Shown here piece by piece: positions 21,283-33,270 of a DNA stretch of 64,000 bases (positions are counted from its first letter, which is position 1; each line of letters begins with the position of its first letter). The notes beneath the pieces are model-generated. The model saw nothing but the letters and a program-made list of their open reading frames with translations, was not told the DNA's origin and ran no database searches. Source of the DNA: Dichetophora obliterata (Eukaryota; Arthropoda; Insecta; Diptera; Sciomyzidae). The DNA is taken from contig OY986437.1 in the NCBI GenBank assembly GCA_963920525.1, positions 91,848,213 to 91,912,212 of the forward strand, in the 5' to 3' direction. Made by a program: the position numbers and the translations under genes.

Positions 21283-21343
21283 TTATTACTACTTATTATA
21301 TTACTACTTATTATATTACTACTTATTATATTACTACTTAGGT
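21283..21343. repeat. 15-bp tandem microsatellite-like repeat
   Basis: TTACTACTTATTATA is repeated about four times. Confidence 0.75.
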
Positions 21344-21370
21344 TACAATTTACTAACGCTCAACTTGTTG

Positions 21371-21443
21371 GCCTTTGTAGTCTAGTGAAGAGTGCGCTAG
21401 ACTATCAACCCATAGGACCCTGGTTCGAATCCGGGCTCGGGCA
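21371..21443 (+). tRNA. tRNA-like sequence or tRNA pseudogene
   Basis: The 73-nt stretch contains an A box (TAGTCTAGTG), a perfect B box (GGTTCGAATCC) and a T-arm CCTGG-TTCGAAT-CCGGG. The acceptor arms GCCTTTG and CTCGGGC pair only partly. The D-arm region AGTCTAG...CTAGACT pairs over 7 bp, which is abnormal for a D stem, and no clean anticodon loop is visible. It is therefore a tRNA-derived sequence (SINE head or pseudogene), and I assign no amino acid. Confidence 0.45.
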
Positions 21444-21640
21444 TGGTTATTTTCACTTTCTTTGTTCTCTCCTTCATTTAAGAATTATGGAAAACAAATA
21501 ATTTGTGGATAATGTGGAATAAAGGACAGGAACACAACTAAGGGCTTGAAATGCTTGCCGTGGTTAAGGCATAACACTAGCCTCGGTTAAAAGCAATTCA
21601 AATTGTCTTTCACGGTTGTTTCACGTCAATAATCAATAAT

Positions 21641-21836
21641 TCACGTATGGTTCTAATCAGTTCCTCTAAAAAAATCCATCCCTTTCCTTTCAGGTCAAAG
21701 ACCAAACTTTGTTTGCATAAGGCGCATGCCTTGGTTCTTTGATCTTTTTAAAAAAAAAAAAAGTAATTCACGTATGGTTCCAATCAATTCTTCTAAATAA
21801 TCTATCCCTTTCCTTTCAGGTCAAAGACCAATCTTT
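21641..21836. repeat. Two-copy direct repeat containing CCCTTTCCTTTCAGGTCAAA
   Basis: About 71-75 bp (AATTCACGTATGGTTC ... CTTTCAGGTCAAAGACCAA) is present at 21641-21715 and 21766-21836. Each copy carries a pyrimidine run followed by CAG, resembling a splice acceptor, but no coding exon follows. Confidence 0.6.
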
Positions 21837-22185
21837 TTTTAAAAAAAAAACATGCACGAGTATAACAAGCTACGACTTGTTCATTTAGAAATATTTACCA
21901 AATATTGTTAACAGTCAACTTTAACGTTGTAAGAAATGTTAAACAGTCGCCAACTTCTCAATTAAAATAAGAAGATTGTATTCTTATTCCCGATGTATTT
22001 GTTTATGAAAATATTAAGTAACACTGCAGCTGTTTCAACAAAAAGTTGGCAATGAAACTAATGACCTTCTTTTGCAAAAGGTACGCAATCACCACACTTG
22101 GAATTTTTTGCACTAAATTTCATAAGAAAATTTCAGTGAGAAAAATAGAGTTTATTTTGGTTTTCATGAAAATGAAGTAACGAGG

Positions 22186-22308
22186 CAAAAACCACAAGTG
22201 AGGATTGTGTGCGTTTTACAAAATAAGGCTATTTAAGTAAAAAACCACAAAAAAACCACAAGTGACGATTGTGTGCGTTTTTCAAAATAAGGCTATTTAA
22301 TTAAAAAT
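22186..22308. repeat. Two-copy tandem repeat, period about 62 bp
   Basis: CCACAAGTGAGGATTGTGTG ... ATAAGGCTATTTAA is repeated with a few changes. It is non-coding. Confidence 0.65.
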
Positions 22309-22411
22309 TTGTATAAGTTTCTGCACAGAATAAATGTGTAATTTTTGTGCAGTAACTACATCTTTACGTTAAAACTTGAACAATATTATCATAAATTCAA
22401 TTTTGAAAGTT

Positions 22412-22560
22412 TAATGCTATGTTCACACTGAGAGCTTAATGCGCATTTACGAAATCCACATTTACGAACGGCCCTTTGCTCGTTGTAGAAGTAACAGGGA
22501 CAAGTATATATAGTAAATGCTCTTAATGCGCATTTAGCTCTCAGTGTGAACATAGCATTA
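22412..22560. mobile_element. 149-bp MITE with perfect 25-bp terminal inverted repeats
   Basis: TAATGCTATGTTCACACTGA plus GAGCT at the left end (22412-22436) is exactly inverted at 22536-22560, and a second inner pair (AATGCGCATTTA) follows. The left flank reads TTAA if the first two bases are counted, and the right end reads TTAG. This could be a TTAA target duplication of piggyBac type with one mutation, which is inference. It carries no coding sequence. Confidence 0.8.
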
Positions 22561-23074
22561 GCTCCAAAAGTAGAGTTTCAGAAATTAGAAGTTCCCAACT
22601 TACGAACGAATTTAATTAAAAACATACGCATCCGCAGATCTCGTTTTTAATTATCCGCATCCGCAAAATGACATCCGTCACCTTCCTAATAAAAATGTTG
22701 CATAGCAACCTAATAACATCATAATTTTTTTATTTTTGTCATTAACCCTAAGAACCTATCTTTACTAAAGCATCAACAAATTTATCGTCGGGCTGATAGT
22801 AACCGGAATAAAAATCCATGCAATGTTTTTACAATTTTGTTCCATGAAGAGTCTAGTGCCACAATCGCATGGCATCATACATTTTTTTTTTAATTTTATC
22901 AGGACCTTTACTGTTGAAATTTGTACCATAGTAGCTATACGCAGCGAGTAATAATAACGTTTAACGATATCGCATTTTTGTTGCATAGGCTGCTACCTCC
23001 GCGGTATGATGATGTCATAATTTTTTTTTATTAGTTTTGTCGCGAGGCCAACTTTGATAACATTATCAGTAGTG

Positions 23075-23333
23075 CATATCGTCACCTAAAATGCTAGAAG
23101 GCGTAACAACGAAAAATTAAAAATCGAGTTTTTACGTGATTATGGTGCATTTATCTAAACTTTAAGTCCCTACAAAACTTTTAACTTATACATCCAAAAA
23201 TGACTTGTTTATTAACGAAATTTAGAAGGCCAGCACAACAAATTCATACGTACAAGTGCAACGTTTTTTGCTTCTCCTGTAAAACCATAATAAGCGTTTT
23301 TACGCCTTCTTGCATTTCAGGTGACGATATACT
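23075..23333. repeat. Imperfect inverted repeat, arms about 40 bp
   Basis: ATATCGTCACCTAAAATGCT plus AGAAGGCGTAA near 23075 is inverted at about 23297-23333, with a few differences. Related sequence also lies outside the arms (about 22790-22840 and 23510-23570 share ATCCATGCAAT and TTCCATG). It is probably a decayed DNA transposon cluster. Confidence 0.5.
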
Positions 23334-26289
23334 TACTCATCGTGTAATAACTCCATGTCACACCGTGACGCACTCGTTATATCTTCAATCTGCGGTTTTC
23401 TCTGCAAAGCTATAACGTCATAAATAGTTTGTCTATTATCTTGAGGAGTGGATAGAAGCAGTCTTTACTAGCGATTCATAATTTTCACCTAAGCACATAC
23501 ATATAATCGGGAAGTAAAAATTCCATGCAATTTTTAATTTTTGTCGCGTCTTATTCCATGTCTTAAAGTATAAATAATTTTTTTTTCAAATATTTTATTA
23601 TGTCAACAAATTAACCTTTGCAGTCGTACCATACTTTTCATCGTAGTTCTATGACGTTTAAGCAAAATTTAACATATATCAGTCACGAAAATTGTTACGA
23701 ACATATAACGCATGTACTCAGACAGTTTGAAAGAAATTTCTTAATTAATCTTACACACTGGCATATGGGCAACTCCGCCAAAAGTGCCCATCTATATGTT
23801 CTTAAGGTTTTGAGTGGTAAGAAAACTAATTTGGTTCTTTAAAATAATCCTGCTTTCTTAAAAATTTTTTTTTTGAGTAGGTCTAAAATGTAATTCCTGT
23901 AACCTGTCATCAATCAAAAATATTCAAATTCAAAGAACGTCATCAATGTTATAGATGAAAAGTTCATAATTTTCCGTATACCGTGTGCATTTTCTGCTAT
24001 TTGAAGTAATTTTAAAATGTTATTAACACATGTTTCATCTGCAAAATTTTTATTCCTCGATTTTGCCACATTTTTAATTTCGTTTCTTTTGGTAAGCAAA
24101 ATTAAGTGACAAATATCGTTTGAGCACCATCTCAGTGTGGTTTTTTACACTATTTATATTCAAGTTTGTAAAATCTACCAGTGGTTTTGAGTGCAAAGCT
24201 CAAGTGTTATATATCTTATTTGTTAACTTTAAACAAAAAAGTTATAATTTTTGTAACTAACTGTGTATTCAGTTAGTGATAGACTAGAACGAAATTGAGT
24301 TATAACATTTTAAATTAGTTATCAATTATATAATAAAAACGTGCGGAAAAGTGTTTTAGTTTTCTCTGATGCCTGCGATCTCTTAAGAAAGACTGGTTTT
24401 TCATTCCTGTAACCGTCATTCCTGAAATTTTGTGTCATTCCTGTAACCACTCAAAAAACACAAATGTATGTGTTGGCGAAAGTATCCGTATATCAAAACT
24501 TAATCTAAATTCGTATGAAAATCAAAACTGTTTTGAAATTTGCTCTCACGAATCAGTGCTAAATTCTTTAAGGCAGCTGAAAATAACTACAAATTAGTCG
24601 GAATTTCAACAATGTCGTCAAATTTGATTTGCTTGGTTGTTGTAGGAGCCTCAATTTAAATATGCAGACTTTGATGTGTTCAGTGCAGGTTTTTTCATAG
24701 ATAGGCTCATATGTTTTTATTAAGCAAATGTGTGTGAATTTGTGTGTTTGTGTAAGTGTTTGTATTTGCTTGTGTGTGTATAAGTATTTAAAAGCGTTCA
24801 AAAATGTATGAAGTCATTGGCAAAATTAAATCTTATTGCAACATAATTGCCACTGGTGAAATTTTACAAAATTCTTTTATTTCAAGACTTTATTTCAAAT
24901 ACCACATTTTAAAACTAAGAGATTGACAATATTTAAAAATATGTTCTGCCAGTACAAATTAATACCTATAACGAGAACAAATTTACCTTAGATGTGGTAC
25001 CACGGCCCCTAGGTATCAAAAAACTATTTCATTTTATATGCTTTTGAACTGTGCATCCGATTAAAAAAGCCTATAATTGCATTTATGCAAAACATGTTCA
25101 ATTCTCAAATGCTACACTAAAAAAAAACTAAAAAAATACACAACAAAGAGGACAAACTCTAAAAAAGCCGCACAACAAACGAATAACCTAAATAAAATGC
25201 ACCCAAAAACATGCACCTTTACAATGCAAGCAAAACATAGGTCGACAAGAAAAAAACAAAAACTACTATATAAAAAGGAGTAGATAGACATACAAACTAA
25301 CAAAATTCAGCATGTAGTGCAAAATAAAGTTTGGCCTACAATAGCTGTTGGCATGCGATAACGAATAATGGGTTGAATAGTTTTTGCTTTATTACCGCCT
25401 TTTTTAACTGTTATTTTTCGAAACTCTACACAATCCATTTCTGCGGGAATTGTCATAAAATACTTTCAACTCTGTTTTTTTTTTGTCTTTGGTTGTTGTT
25501 GGTTTTTTTTTTTTTTTTTTTGACGAAAAATTTAAATTTAAATACGTACCAGTAACCAGACTTTGCTTTGTTAACAAGTATAAATTTTCATCTATTTGCA
25601 GATGCTTTTCCGAAATATCTTTCAACAAACAACGAGCAATCAATATGCAAAAAACAAGGATTATATAAAATAAAAGTTAAAAAAATAAAACAAAAGAAAA
25701 AAACGTTCACAAGGGTTCACAAACAAAAAAAAAATACTCAGCTCAGTCAGTTACGAAAAAGTGAAACAAGAAAAAAAAAATTGGACTGAAAAATGTGAAA
25801 TATGGGTGCGGGTAAAAACTTTTGAATTGCCTCCTGACGCTAGCAACGCTACGCAAAACAAATGCAGGACATTCGAAAAAATTATACGCTACAAAAACTC
25901 ACAGAACTGCAGTAAAGAAAAGCAACTAATCGAGCATAGAACAAAAACAAAAAAAACAAAAAGAAAAAAAAACTAAAACAAACTCAACGATACTAACAAC
26001 TAACGGTCCGATTTTTTTTCTTTTTAACAAACGAATTGAACTTAAAACTCATTCAAGCATAAAGTTTTCTACTACTACTACTACTGATACTACTTCATTA
26101 AGTTTTCCTTTTTGGGGGCACAACTGTTTGTGCCACTTCTACCAACACCCAGACAAAGTTGGTGTTCGAGCACGTTTCTGTGCTTCTTATCCAGTTTTTG
26201 ATTTTGGTTTTTTTTGGGGTTTCATTTCTAGAGTGTCTTCCATTCTGGGCTTCTGTAGAGTGCGCGTGTAATCTTACGCCTTATAAATT
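23334..26289. other. Upstream sequence of the host gene, no exon recognised
   Basis: AT-rich DNA with low-complexity A/C-rich and T-rich tracts (about 25470-26040). A CTAG-type acceptor preceded by pyrimidines (TTTCATTTCTAG, ending at 26231) could be the end of a 5' UTR intron, giving a 58-nt untranslated leader before the start codon at 26290. I see no promoter motif I would defend. Confidence 0.35.
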
Positions 26290-26403
26290 ATGCAAATAAA
26301 CGGCACATCCTCTGGACCAACCATGGCTGCTTCAGAGCCACCAGAACCACCGCCACGAAATCCGGATCGTATAAACGCTTCGCTTAATAAACTCAGCGAC
26401 ACT
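26290..26403 (+). CDS. First coding exon of an unidentified host gene
   Basis: The exon encodes 38 residues beginning MQINGTSSGPTMAASEPPEP, then PPRNPDRINASLNKLSDT. It ends exactly at a consensus donor (ACT/GTAAGT, phase 0). An in-frame TAA lies two codons before the ATG, so this is a genuine N-terminus. A second in-frame ATG at 26323 has a much stronger start context (CCAACCATGG) than the first (AAATTATGC), so both may be used. Codon use is GC-richer than its surroundings. The acidic, proline-rich PPEPPPRNPDR motif suggests a cytoplasmic adaptor or regulator, but I cannot name it. It probably joins the exon at 46270, which begins in the same phase. Confidence 0.7.
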
Positions 26404-27237
26404 GTAAGTAAACAAAAAGTTTAAAAAAAAAATAGCAAGAAAAAGTTTGTACTTCAAGTTAAATATATTTTCAAACTACTTTTTTGCATGACATTCAATC
26501 ACTTCACTTCACATCCACCTACTAGTTTTCCACCCACTACCCATTTTTTTACTCGATATCAGTCTAATCTTTTTCATTTCGACCACGTTGTGCTGCTTTC
26601 TTGACATATTGACAAGTTTTCATTTGTATAAATCACCCCATTTTATTGAATTTACTCACCCCCATATTTTCCCAAATATCAATTAATTATTATCAACTGC
26701 CTCATGAGAAAACATTAACTTCCTTCCGAACTTTTGTGCTTACGATGATAGATAAACAACCCTTTCTAACTGGAACTGTTTACATTTCTGCACAGAATCA
26801 TGCTTTTGAAAATCACTTCAAATATTTAATTTTGTTATAATCGATATTATAGAAACATTTTTATTTGTTTATTTTTTTAACTTTTTGGAATATTTTGATT
26901 ACGGAGAAAAATTATTTTCTTGAATCAAGAAATAAGTTTGCTTGATTTGAAGTTAATAGGATATTAAAAAATTGATTTGCTATGTCAAATCAATAATTAT
27001 TTACTTGAATCAAGAATTTGAAAGAATTTAAAAAGTACTGAGAAAGAAAAAAGTACAAGAAGGAGGAGGGTCATTGCATATTAAATCAACAAACTTTTAA
27101 ATTTCATTTCTCAGATTTGAATGATTTTTTTTTTATATAGTACCTGTGATTCTGCATCAAGTTGTTTACTTTTTTTTGCGAAAATTTAATTTTTGATGAA
27201 TTAAAAAAAAATTTAAACTAAATTTTTTTTTTTCAAA

Positions 27238-27967
27238 ACACAAAAATAGTTCTTAATTTCAAACTAAAAACAGCTATGTGGATGTTAAATAGCTCATTTT
27301 CAAGCTGAAACAAGCAGCTTTAATGTGATATGCAACACGATATAATTATTTTTAACCGTTACTGACACTTAAAAAATTATACATAAAAAATATTTCATTT
27401 TTAATAATTTTTTTTAATATTTGTGTTTTTTTATTTTTTGGTTTCAAGTATAGAAAATTTCAAAGTGAGACGGCGATGGGTTCAGGAGAAAACGATTTAA
27501 AAAAAAAAAATGAGAAAAAAGTGCATAATTTAATTATTTTTAAGCCCAAATATAGCTATAGTTCTTAAACCAAATAAGCAATGTAGATGTTTAATATCAC
27601 ATTTTAAAGGTTAAATATACAGCTTTAATCTGATATACAATACAATGTAATTTTTTTTAACCGTTACCGAATTTTTATTTTTTGAATGAAAATAATACTC
27701 CTTTTTAAAAATTTTTTTTATATCTGGTTTGTATTTATTTTGGCTACCAAAATTTTATCCTGCAACAGCGATAGGTTCATGAAATATAATTTTTTTAACA
27801 AAAAATTGGACAAAAAAATTAAAAATTAATTTTTTTAAACACAAAAATAGTCATGGATCCAATAAACCAAAAACGCTATAAAGATGTTTAATAGCCCATC
27901 GTGAAGGTTAAATAAACAGTTTTAATTAGATGTACAACACAATGTTACATTTTTTGTATTTTTTAGA
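27238..27967. repeat. Three diverged tandem copies of a repeat of about 300 bp
   Basis: Related segments lie at 27238-27366, 27546-27669 and 27839-27967. Each reads CAAAAATAG..., then ATGTTTAATA..C, GGTTAAATA.ACAG.TTTAAT and ATACAACACAATGT, with a poly-T tract between. The spacing of about 300 bp is constant. It looks like a short satellite array. Confidence 0.6.
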
Positions 27968-28153
27968 CAGTTCTATTGTATAAAAATTTTTATTTGGAAA
28001 ATATTTGTTTACATTTCAACACACAATTATATTATTATAATGAATATAGATTATATGATTATATGACTGTTTGATTATACTCTGTATGACAATAGAGTCG
28101 TACTCGTAACACAAATTTTGTTTAAACAGTGGTTTCCAATTTTTGTTTTTTAA

Positions 28154-28378
28154 TTATAATTCACTGATTGTATATACTGTTGTGTCTGTGCTAAAGAAGT
28201 AATATTTGGTACTTTTTTCAGATTCAAAAATAGGAATGATTGAATAAAATTTTTGGTTTCCTTTTACAGTTTTTGAAGTGTTAAATCGTGATTTTAATTT
28301 TTCTTCGTTTTTGTTGTATTCTTCTGTGGTGCAATATATAAATTTCATGCCTGAAATATTTGCATTGGCAAAATCCAA
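28154..28378 (-). CDS. Hypothetical frame, possible transposon-protein fragment
   Basis: A 74-codon - strand frame contains MKFIYCTTEEYNKNEEKLKS and GNQKFYSIIPIFESEKSTKY. The composition looks protein-like. It resembles, from memory only, the C-terminal part of uncharacterised insect proteins linked to repeats. I can name no family and see no splice sites. Confidence 0.3.
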   Translation of the reverse strand: MDFANANISGMKFIYCTTEEYNKNEEKLKSRFNTSKTVKGNQKFYSIIPIFESEKSTKYYFFSTDTTVYTISEL

Positions 28379-28395
28379 TAGCTGCTCAGGTGTTG

Positions 28396-28470
28396 TACAT
28401 TGAAACTTCGCTAACCCGAAGTGTCAAGGGACAAGAATTTAACTTCGAGTTACGAAAAATTTGGGTTATT
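28396..28470. repeat. Pogo-like TIR remnant
   Basis: TACATTGAAACTTCGCTAAC followed by CGAGTTACGAAAAATTTGGG resembles the CAGTGAAACT..CTAACTCGAA ends of pogo/Tigger elements, including the TA at the boundary. A related end is at about 39310-39337. Confidence 0.4.
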
Positions 28471-29202
28471 TTTTTTTTTGGATTCGCCCGGAGGTTTGAA
28501 ATCTTCCCAAGATACGTATACCCGACCTATACGCATGCACGATTCACATTCTAAAATCTGCCCGAATCAGCCGGGACAAACAGAATGCACCTACGTACTA
28601 AAACATACCCCCTATTGGCAATTAGGATTTTCCACTAAGCACATTAATTCGCTTTTCAGCGGAATTTAAAAATTGAATATATATAAACGCGTATTTAAGT
28701 ATACTTGATTCTATATAAATAAGCAACATCGAATTAAATAATAGTAATTATCAATTTAAGGTACCCGAAAAACAATCAAAAACACTAAACTCATTTTAAC
28801 TGGTTTGCGGCCATTGTCCAACCCAAGGACCTACATACGTGGAAATGAGATAAGTCTCATATCCGCCAAATCAAAATCCCAATTTGTTGGATATGCATTT
28901 GGGCCAACGCAGGCATAAACTTGTATGGAAAAGAGATATACTCTGGCACACCAATCCAGGTGATAGTGTGAGTTCAGTCTAATTTCAAATCAGGAAACCA
29001 CGTGAGCGCGTAAATCCCAATTCGATTAAAAATTAAAATATTGAATAATTAAAAAGTAAGTTTTAAAAACGATTCATATTTGATGGTGATTACTTTATAA
29101 AACATAATATCGAGACAAAAAAGAGAAACAGAACAATCTCAATTGCCAATATTACATTGTTATAAAATTGCGTTAGGTATAATGGGATGAAGTTAAATTG
29201 AT

Positions 29203-30400
29203 TTAATTATTTAAATGTAATATAATTTTCCGTTTTAAGACGTCTACCGAATCAGAAAAATTAATCATGTTGAAGTTATCATTGAAATCACTGCACATAC
29301 ATCGTAAAGGTTCATGAAGAGCGTAATTAGAACTGCACTGACTCAACTTGAAAAACAGAAAATGTCTAATTCCTCTCCTTGGGATGTTAAAATTTAGAGC
29401 TGAGATGAGATATTCCGAATTAATCTCGCCACGAAGTAATTTATACAGAAACATGACATTAAGCATCATTCTTCTGCTTCTTAGGCAAGGTAGTAAAATA
29501 ATTTTAAGGCGTATTTCATACGATGGAATCATAATATTGGGGTTCCAACGACTATGACGTAAAGCAAAAAGTAAAAACTGTTTTTGAACGGATTCTATGG
29601 CGTCGATGTAGACATTATATTGTGGGTTCCATACAACTGATGCATATTCAAGAATTGGCCTTACGAGAGAGGTATATAATAATTTAGTAGTAGAGGGATC
29701 ACTGAATTCTTTAGCCAATCTTTTAATGAAACCAAGGACTCCTCTTGCCTTATTTATCACCATATTAACGTGGAGATTGAAGCGAAGTTTTGAATCCATA
29801 ATAACACCAAGCTCGAGAAAACTGGAAACTATTTCTAAGTTAGTGTTATTTATAGTGAAATTTATGTTACTAGCAGATCTTCGCGAGAATGTCATTTGCT
29901 TACATTTTTTTAAGTTGAGATTTAATATATTTAAGCTACACCAGTCCACAAGTCTATTTAGATCAGATTGTAAAAGATGTCGTTCTTCGGGTGATTTGTA
30001 ACAAAGAAAAAGTTTCACGTCGTCAGCGTGCATTAAGACGTTACAGTGTTTTATTACCGAAGGAAGATCATTAATGAATAGTAAAAATAGAACCGGTCCA
30101 AGATGACTGCCCTGAGGAACGCCAGAAGTGACCGAAATGCTTTTTGAAAGAGAATTCTTATATAAAACCTTTTGAGTACGTCTAGATAAATACGAATTTA
30201 TCCAATTTAATAATGTGACAGGAAATCCAATAAGGTGGAGTTTTTTCAAAAGAAGATTATGATAAACACTGTCGAAAGCTTTGCTAAAGTTCGTATAAAT
30301 AACATCAGTCTGCAGTCCCAAAGTAAAACCATTTATAACACGCGTAGTAAACTCTAAGAGGTTTGTTGTAGTGGACTTACCCTTCAGAAAACCATGGAAG
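29203..30400 (-). pseudogene. CR1/Jockey-type LINE ORF2, catalytic reverse transcriptase
   Basis: It begins FHGFLKGKSTTTNLLEFTTR upstream of the first ATG (30321), followed by VIYTNFSKAFDSVYHNLLL and SGVPQGSHLGPVLFLLFIND. The active site reads MHADDVKLF, where most relatives have a tyrosine or phenylalanine before ADD. The two aspartates are present. The frame then runs through SLNILNLNLKKCKQMTFSRR and VRPILEYASVVWNPQYNVYI to a natural-looking end at 29203. Confidence 0.85.
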
Positions 30401-30412
30401 ACACGGAGTGGG

Positions 30413-31290
30413 TTAATTGATCAGTATGATTTTCTCAAATAACTTAGGGATTGCACTTAATTTTGCAATTCCTCGATAGTTAGAAACATCTATCTTGGAG
30501 CCAGATTTATGAAGGGGTATAATATAAGAATCCTTCCATATAATAGGAAAATAACCACTATGCAAGGAAATATTAAAAATGTTTTCTAGAGAAGTACACA
30601 GGTTTGTAGCACATTGCTTTAAAATACAGCTTGGGGTTTTATCAGGGCCGGTCGTAAAAGAAGATTTTACTTGTCGAAGATAACACATGACAATATTTGG
30701 GTCTATTACAGGAGTTTCAAAAGAGTTAACTGGCGGGAAAAAAGGATACACCGTGCTAGTATTAAATGGTATATCGGAGTAAGTTGATTTAAAGAAGTTT
30801 GCAAACATGTTAGAAATCACATTGTCACAAGATGATTCTTCCTGATTGAATTTCATAAGGGGTGGAAAACTGGAGGCTTTACGTTTTGAGTCAACAAAAC
30901 TATAGAAAAGTTTTGGATCATCTTTAAATAGAGATTTTATGTTAATTATATAAGCAGAATAGCATTGTTTATTTCGTAGTTGATATCTATAACGACAAGA
31001 AGAATAGGAAGCAAAGTCTAAACTAGAACCAGATATTTTATATTTTTTAAATAAACGATTTTTTAAATTTTTAAGTGCCTTTAGATCATTTGTTAGCCAG
31101 GGTGGATTTAAAGGATTGAAGAAACACCTTTTTTTTGGGACGGACAATAAGAAACACCGTTGCAGAGTATCATTGAAAAACTGTACAGAAGATTCGACGT
31201 CATAATATGAATATGATGTTCCGCTAGTTAAAATTGGAGACCAATCAGTCTGCGAAAGTAAGGAATTAAGTTTTAAATACGAAAGTAAGG
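30413..31290 (-). pseudogene. CR1/Jockey-type LINE ORF2, linker and N-terminal reverse transcriptase
   Basis: The frame contains NPPWLTNDLKALKNLKNRLF, then DDPKLFYSFVDSKRKASSFP, the reverse transcriptase start SSFTTGPDKTPSCILKQCAT, and WKDSYIIPLHKSGSKIDVSN with YRGIAKLSAIPKLFEKI. The same frame is open upstream of the first ATG (31147) to about 31290. A deletion and frame change near 30410 separate it from the catalytic half, which resumes at about 30400. Confidence 0.8.
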
Positions 31291-31549
31291 AATTAATAGA
31301 ATAAAATTTTATGTAAATAATTTTATTTTTGTCTGCGAAGTGATTTCTTTCGAAAATTGTTGGCGGTGGAATATCTTCAACTTCATCATCATCAGATTTA
31401 TCATCAGAGTCATTAAGTCAATAAGCATCTTCTTGAGTTCTGTAAAATGAGCCACACTTACCTTGAAAATTCAAGAAATCTCTTTACTTACACAAAACAT
31501 GTACAAGCCCTAACCACTATTGATTCATACAGCTGTCTTTTTCTACGTA

Positions 31550-33138
31550 CCTTGTTCATAATAGATTTTTTTAAAAGTCTTACTCTCAACTTTTTGATAA
31601 AAATATTACTTTTTTAAGAGTCCCTGTTGTAGTTATTAAGAATTAATAAACAAATTATATGTTTTAAATATATTAATAAAAATATTTTGTATGAACTAAA
31701 CACACTTTTTTAATGTGCATATTTAAGCTGACCATTTTTAATTCGCACAGTCCCATTTCTTACAAAACAATGGGACAATTCTCAAATAATCTTCGCCAAT
31801 GTGCATTTTTACCGTTATCGATAGCTTTTAGATGAGTTACGTGAATTTCTGCTGGCATTTTTTAATTAGTCTTCAATAGTGTGTGAACATGGTGCGTGGC
31901 AAGCCAATTTGTGAAGAAATTAAAAAACTGATAATAAAAAAACATGATTTTGGAAAAAGTTATCGTGATATTTCTAAAGGTTTAGGACTTCCTAGGTCAT
32001 CAATACAATGTATAATAAAATCTTTTAAAAAAAGTGGTTCATTTGCAACAAATGTTGATACACGCGGTCGAACATCGAAAATAACTGGAAGATACTTCAG
32101 GGCATTGTCTACAATAATAAAAAATAAGAGACGAAGGAAGTACTGTTCGGAATTTGTCGGCAGAATGGTTGCAAAAAATTGGGAAGACTGTAGAACGAGA
32201 ATGGACTCGAAAAAATTTACATAAGATGGAATATGGATTTTATAAAGTATAAAAATAATAACATGAATTTTCGAATGTTTTTTTAAGATTTTATCTTTAC
32301 ATTTAAGGCCAAAGAAAAGCCCTTATTAACAGCTGTACAGCAGAAAAAAGTCTTTTATGGGCAAAAGATAAACGAAACGGGGTACAAAGAGAATGGAATA
32401 TGGTAATTTTTAGCGACGAATCCAAATTCGATGTTTGCGTGGGCGATGCCCAAAAGAGGGTAATTCGAACTCAAAAGCAGGTGTGCCACAAGGATTGTAT
32501 AAAGAAAGCAAACTTTATTTCATAAATGGCACTGTAAATTCTAAAAATTATGTTGAAATTTTAGAAAGCAATTTATTGTCACCTATTGAAACAATATTTA
32601 AGTTCGTTTGATGAACTTAAATTTCAACAGGACGGTGCCACGCCCCATACTGCAAAATTTACAAGAAACTGGCTTCAAGAAAAACAAATAAAGGTTTTAG
32701 ATTGGCCTCCTCAAGCCCCGACTTGAATCCCATCGAGTCTTTGTGGAAAATTATGAAACGAAGGCTTCAAAACCATCCTCAAAGAACTATTAGCGGCCTT
32801 AAGGACAAAATTACTGAAATATGGAATTCAATAACGCCAACTGAATGCCAAAACCTCATAAATTTCATGTTGAAGAGATTAGAAGCAGTAATAAAAGCGA
32901 ACGGAAATGTTACACAATATTAATAATATTATTTATACACTGTACGAATTAAAAGTGGTCATTTTCGAAATTGTTTTTGAAGAAATGAATTCAGTTTAAA
33001 TAAAATATTTCTATTAATGTATTAAAAAATATAATATGTTTATTATTTATTAACAACTACACCAAGGGGTTTTAAAAAAGTAATGGTTTCATCAAAAAGT
33101 TGTGGGTAAGATTTCTAAAAAATTTGTTATAAACAATG
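31550..33138 (+). mobile_element. Tc1/mariner-superfamily transposon with TIRs of about 200 bp
   Basis: The left arm (31550-31751) and the right arm (32939-33138) are inverted copies of about equal length. Landmarks are CAACTTTTTGAT, TTACTTTTTTAA, AATAAACA-ATTATAT and TTTTTAATTCG-ACAGT. Arms this long are found in a subset of Tc1-like elements. A TA dinucleotide sits at the left boundary, but the right boundary is mutated. A decayed transposase reads on the + strand between the arms. Confidence 0.8.
31889..32923 (+). pseudogene. Tc1-like transposase, decayed
   Basis: The real ATG is at 31889 (MVRGKPICEEIKKLIIKKHD); the codon at 31883 is GTG. The N-terminal half is a paired helix-turn-helix DNA-binding domain (YRDISKGLGLPRSSIQCIIK). 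In other frames follow MVIFSDESKFDVCVG with the first catalytic D, LKFQQDGATPHTAKFTRNWL with the second, and SPDLNPIESLWKIMKRRLQN with the final E, matching the D,D,E triad of Tc1 transposases. Frameshifts and stops near 32224, 32600 and 32710 inactivate it. The C-terminus ends at 32921, close to the right arm. Confidence 0.85.
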
Positions 33139-33270
33139 CCCGCAGAAAAATGCAAGTGCACGAATTAATAGTGGTTAGGGCTTGTACCAACAAAATACAC
33201 ACAGCACAAGACACAATATCTTTCGACGCAAGCCCACAAAGATGCCATTCAAATATTTTTCATGCTCTCC

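Larger units (their letters stand above)
29203..31290 (-). mobile_element. CR1/Jockey-type LINE, ORF2 remnant lacking the endonuclease
   Basis: The - strand carries a reverse transcriptase with its upstream linker, but no endonuclease. The 5' end is lost near 31290, where CGAAAGTAAGGAATTA is duplicated. No target duplication was found. The ORF1 relic at 13755-14853 could come from the same family, since insect LINEs of this type pair a PHD-finger ORF1 with this kind of ORF2. That link is inference. Confidence 0.75.

Noticed and set aside
21371..21443. Functional tRNA gene
   Set aside because: The boxes are good, but the acceptor stem has mismatches, the D stem is abnormally long, and no normal anticodon loop forms.
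21641..21836. Two possible splice acceptors (CCTTTCCTTTCAG)
   Set aside because: The motif is inside a direct repeat and no open exon with a donor follows either copy.
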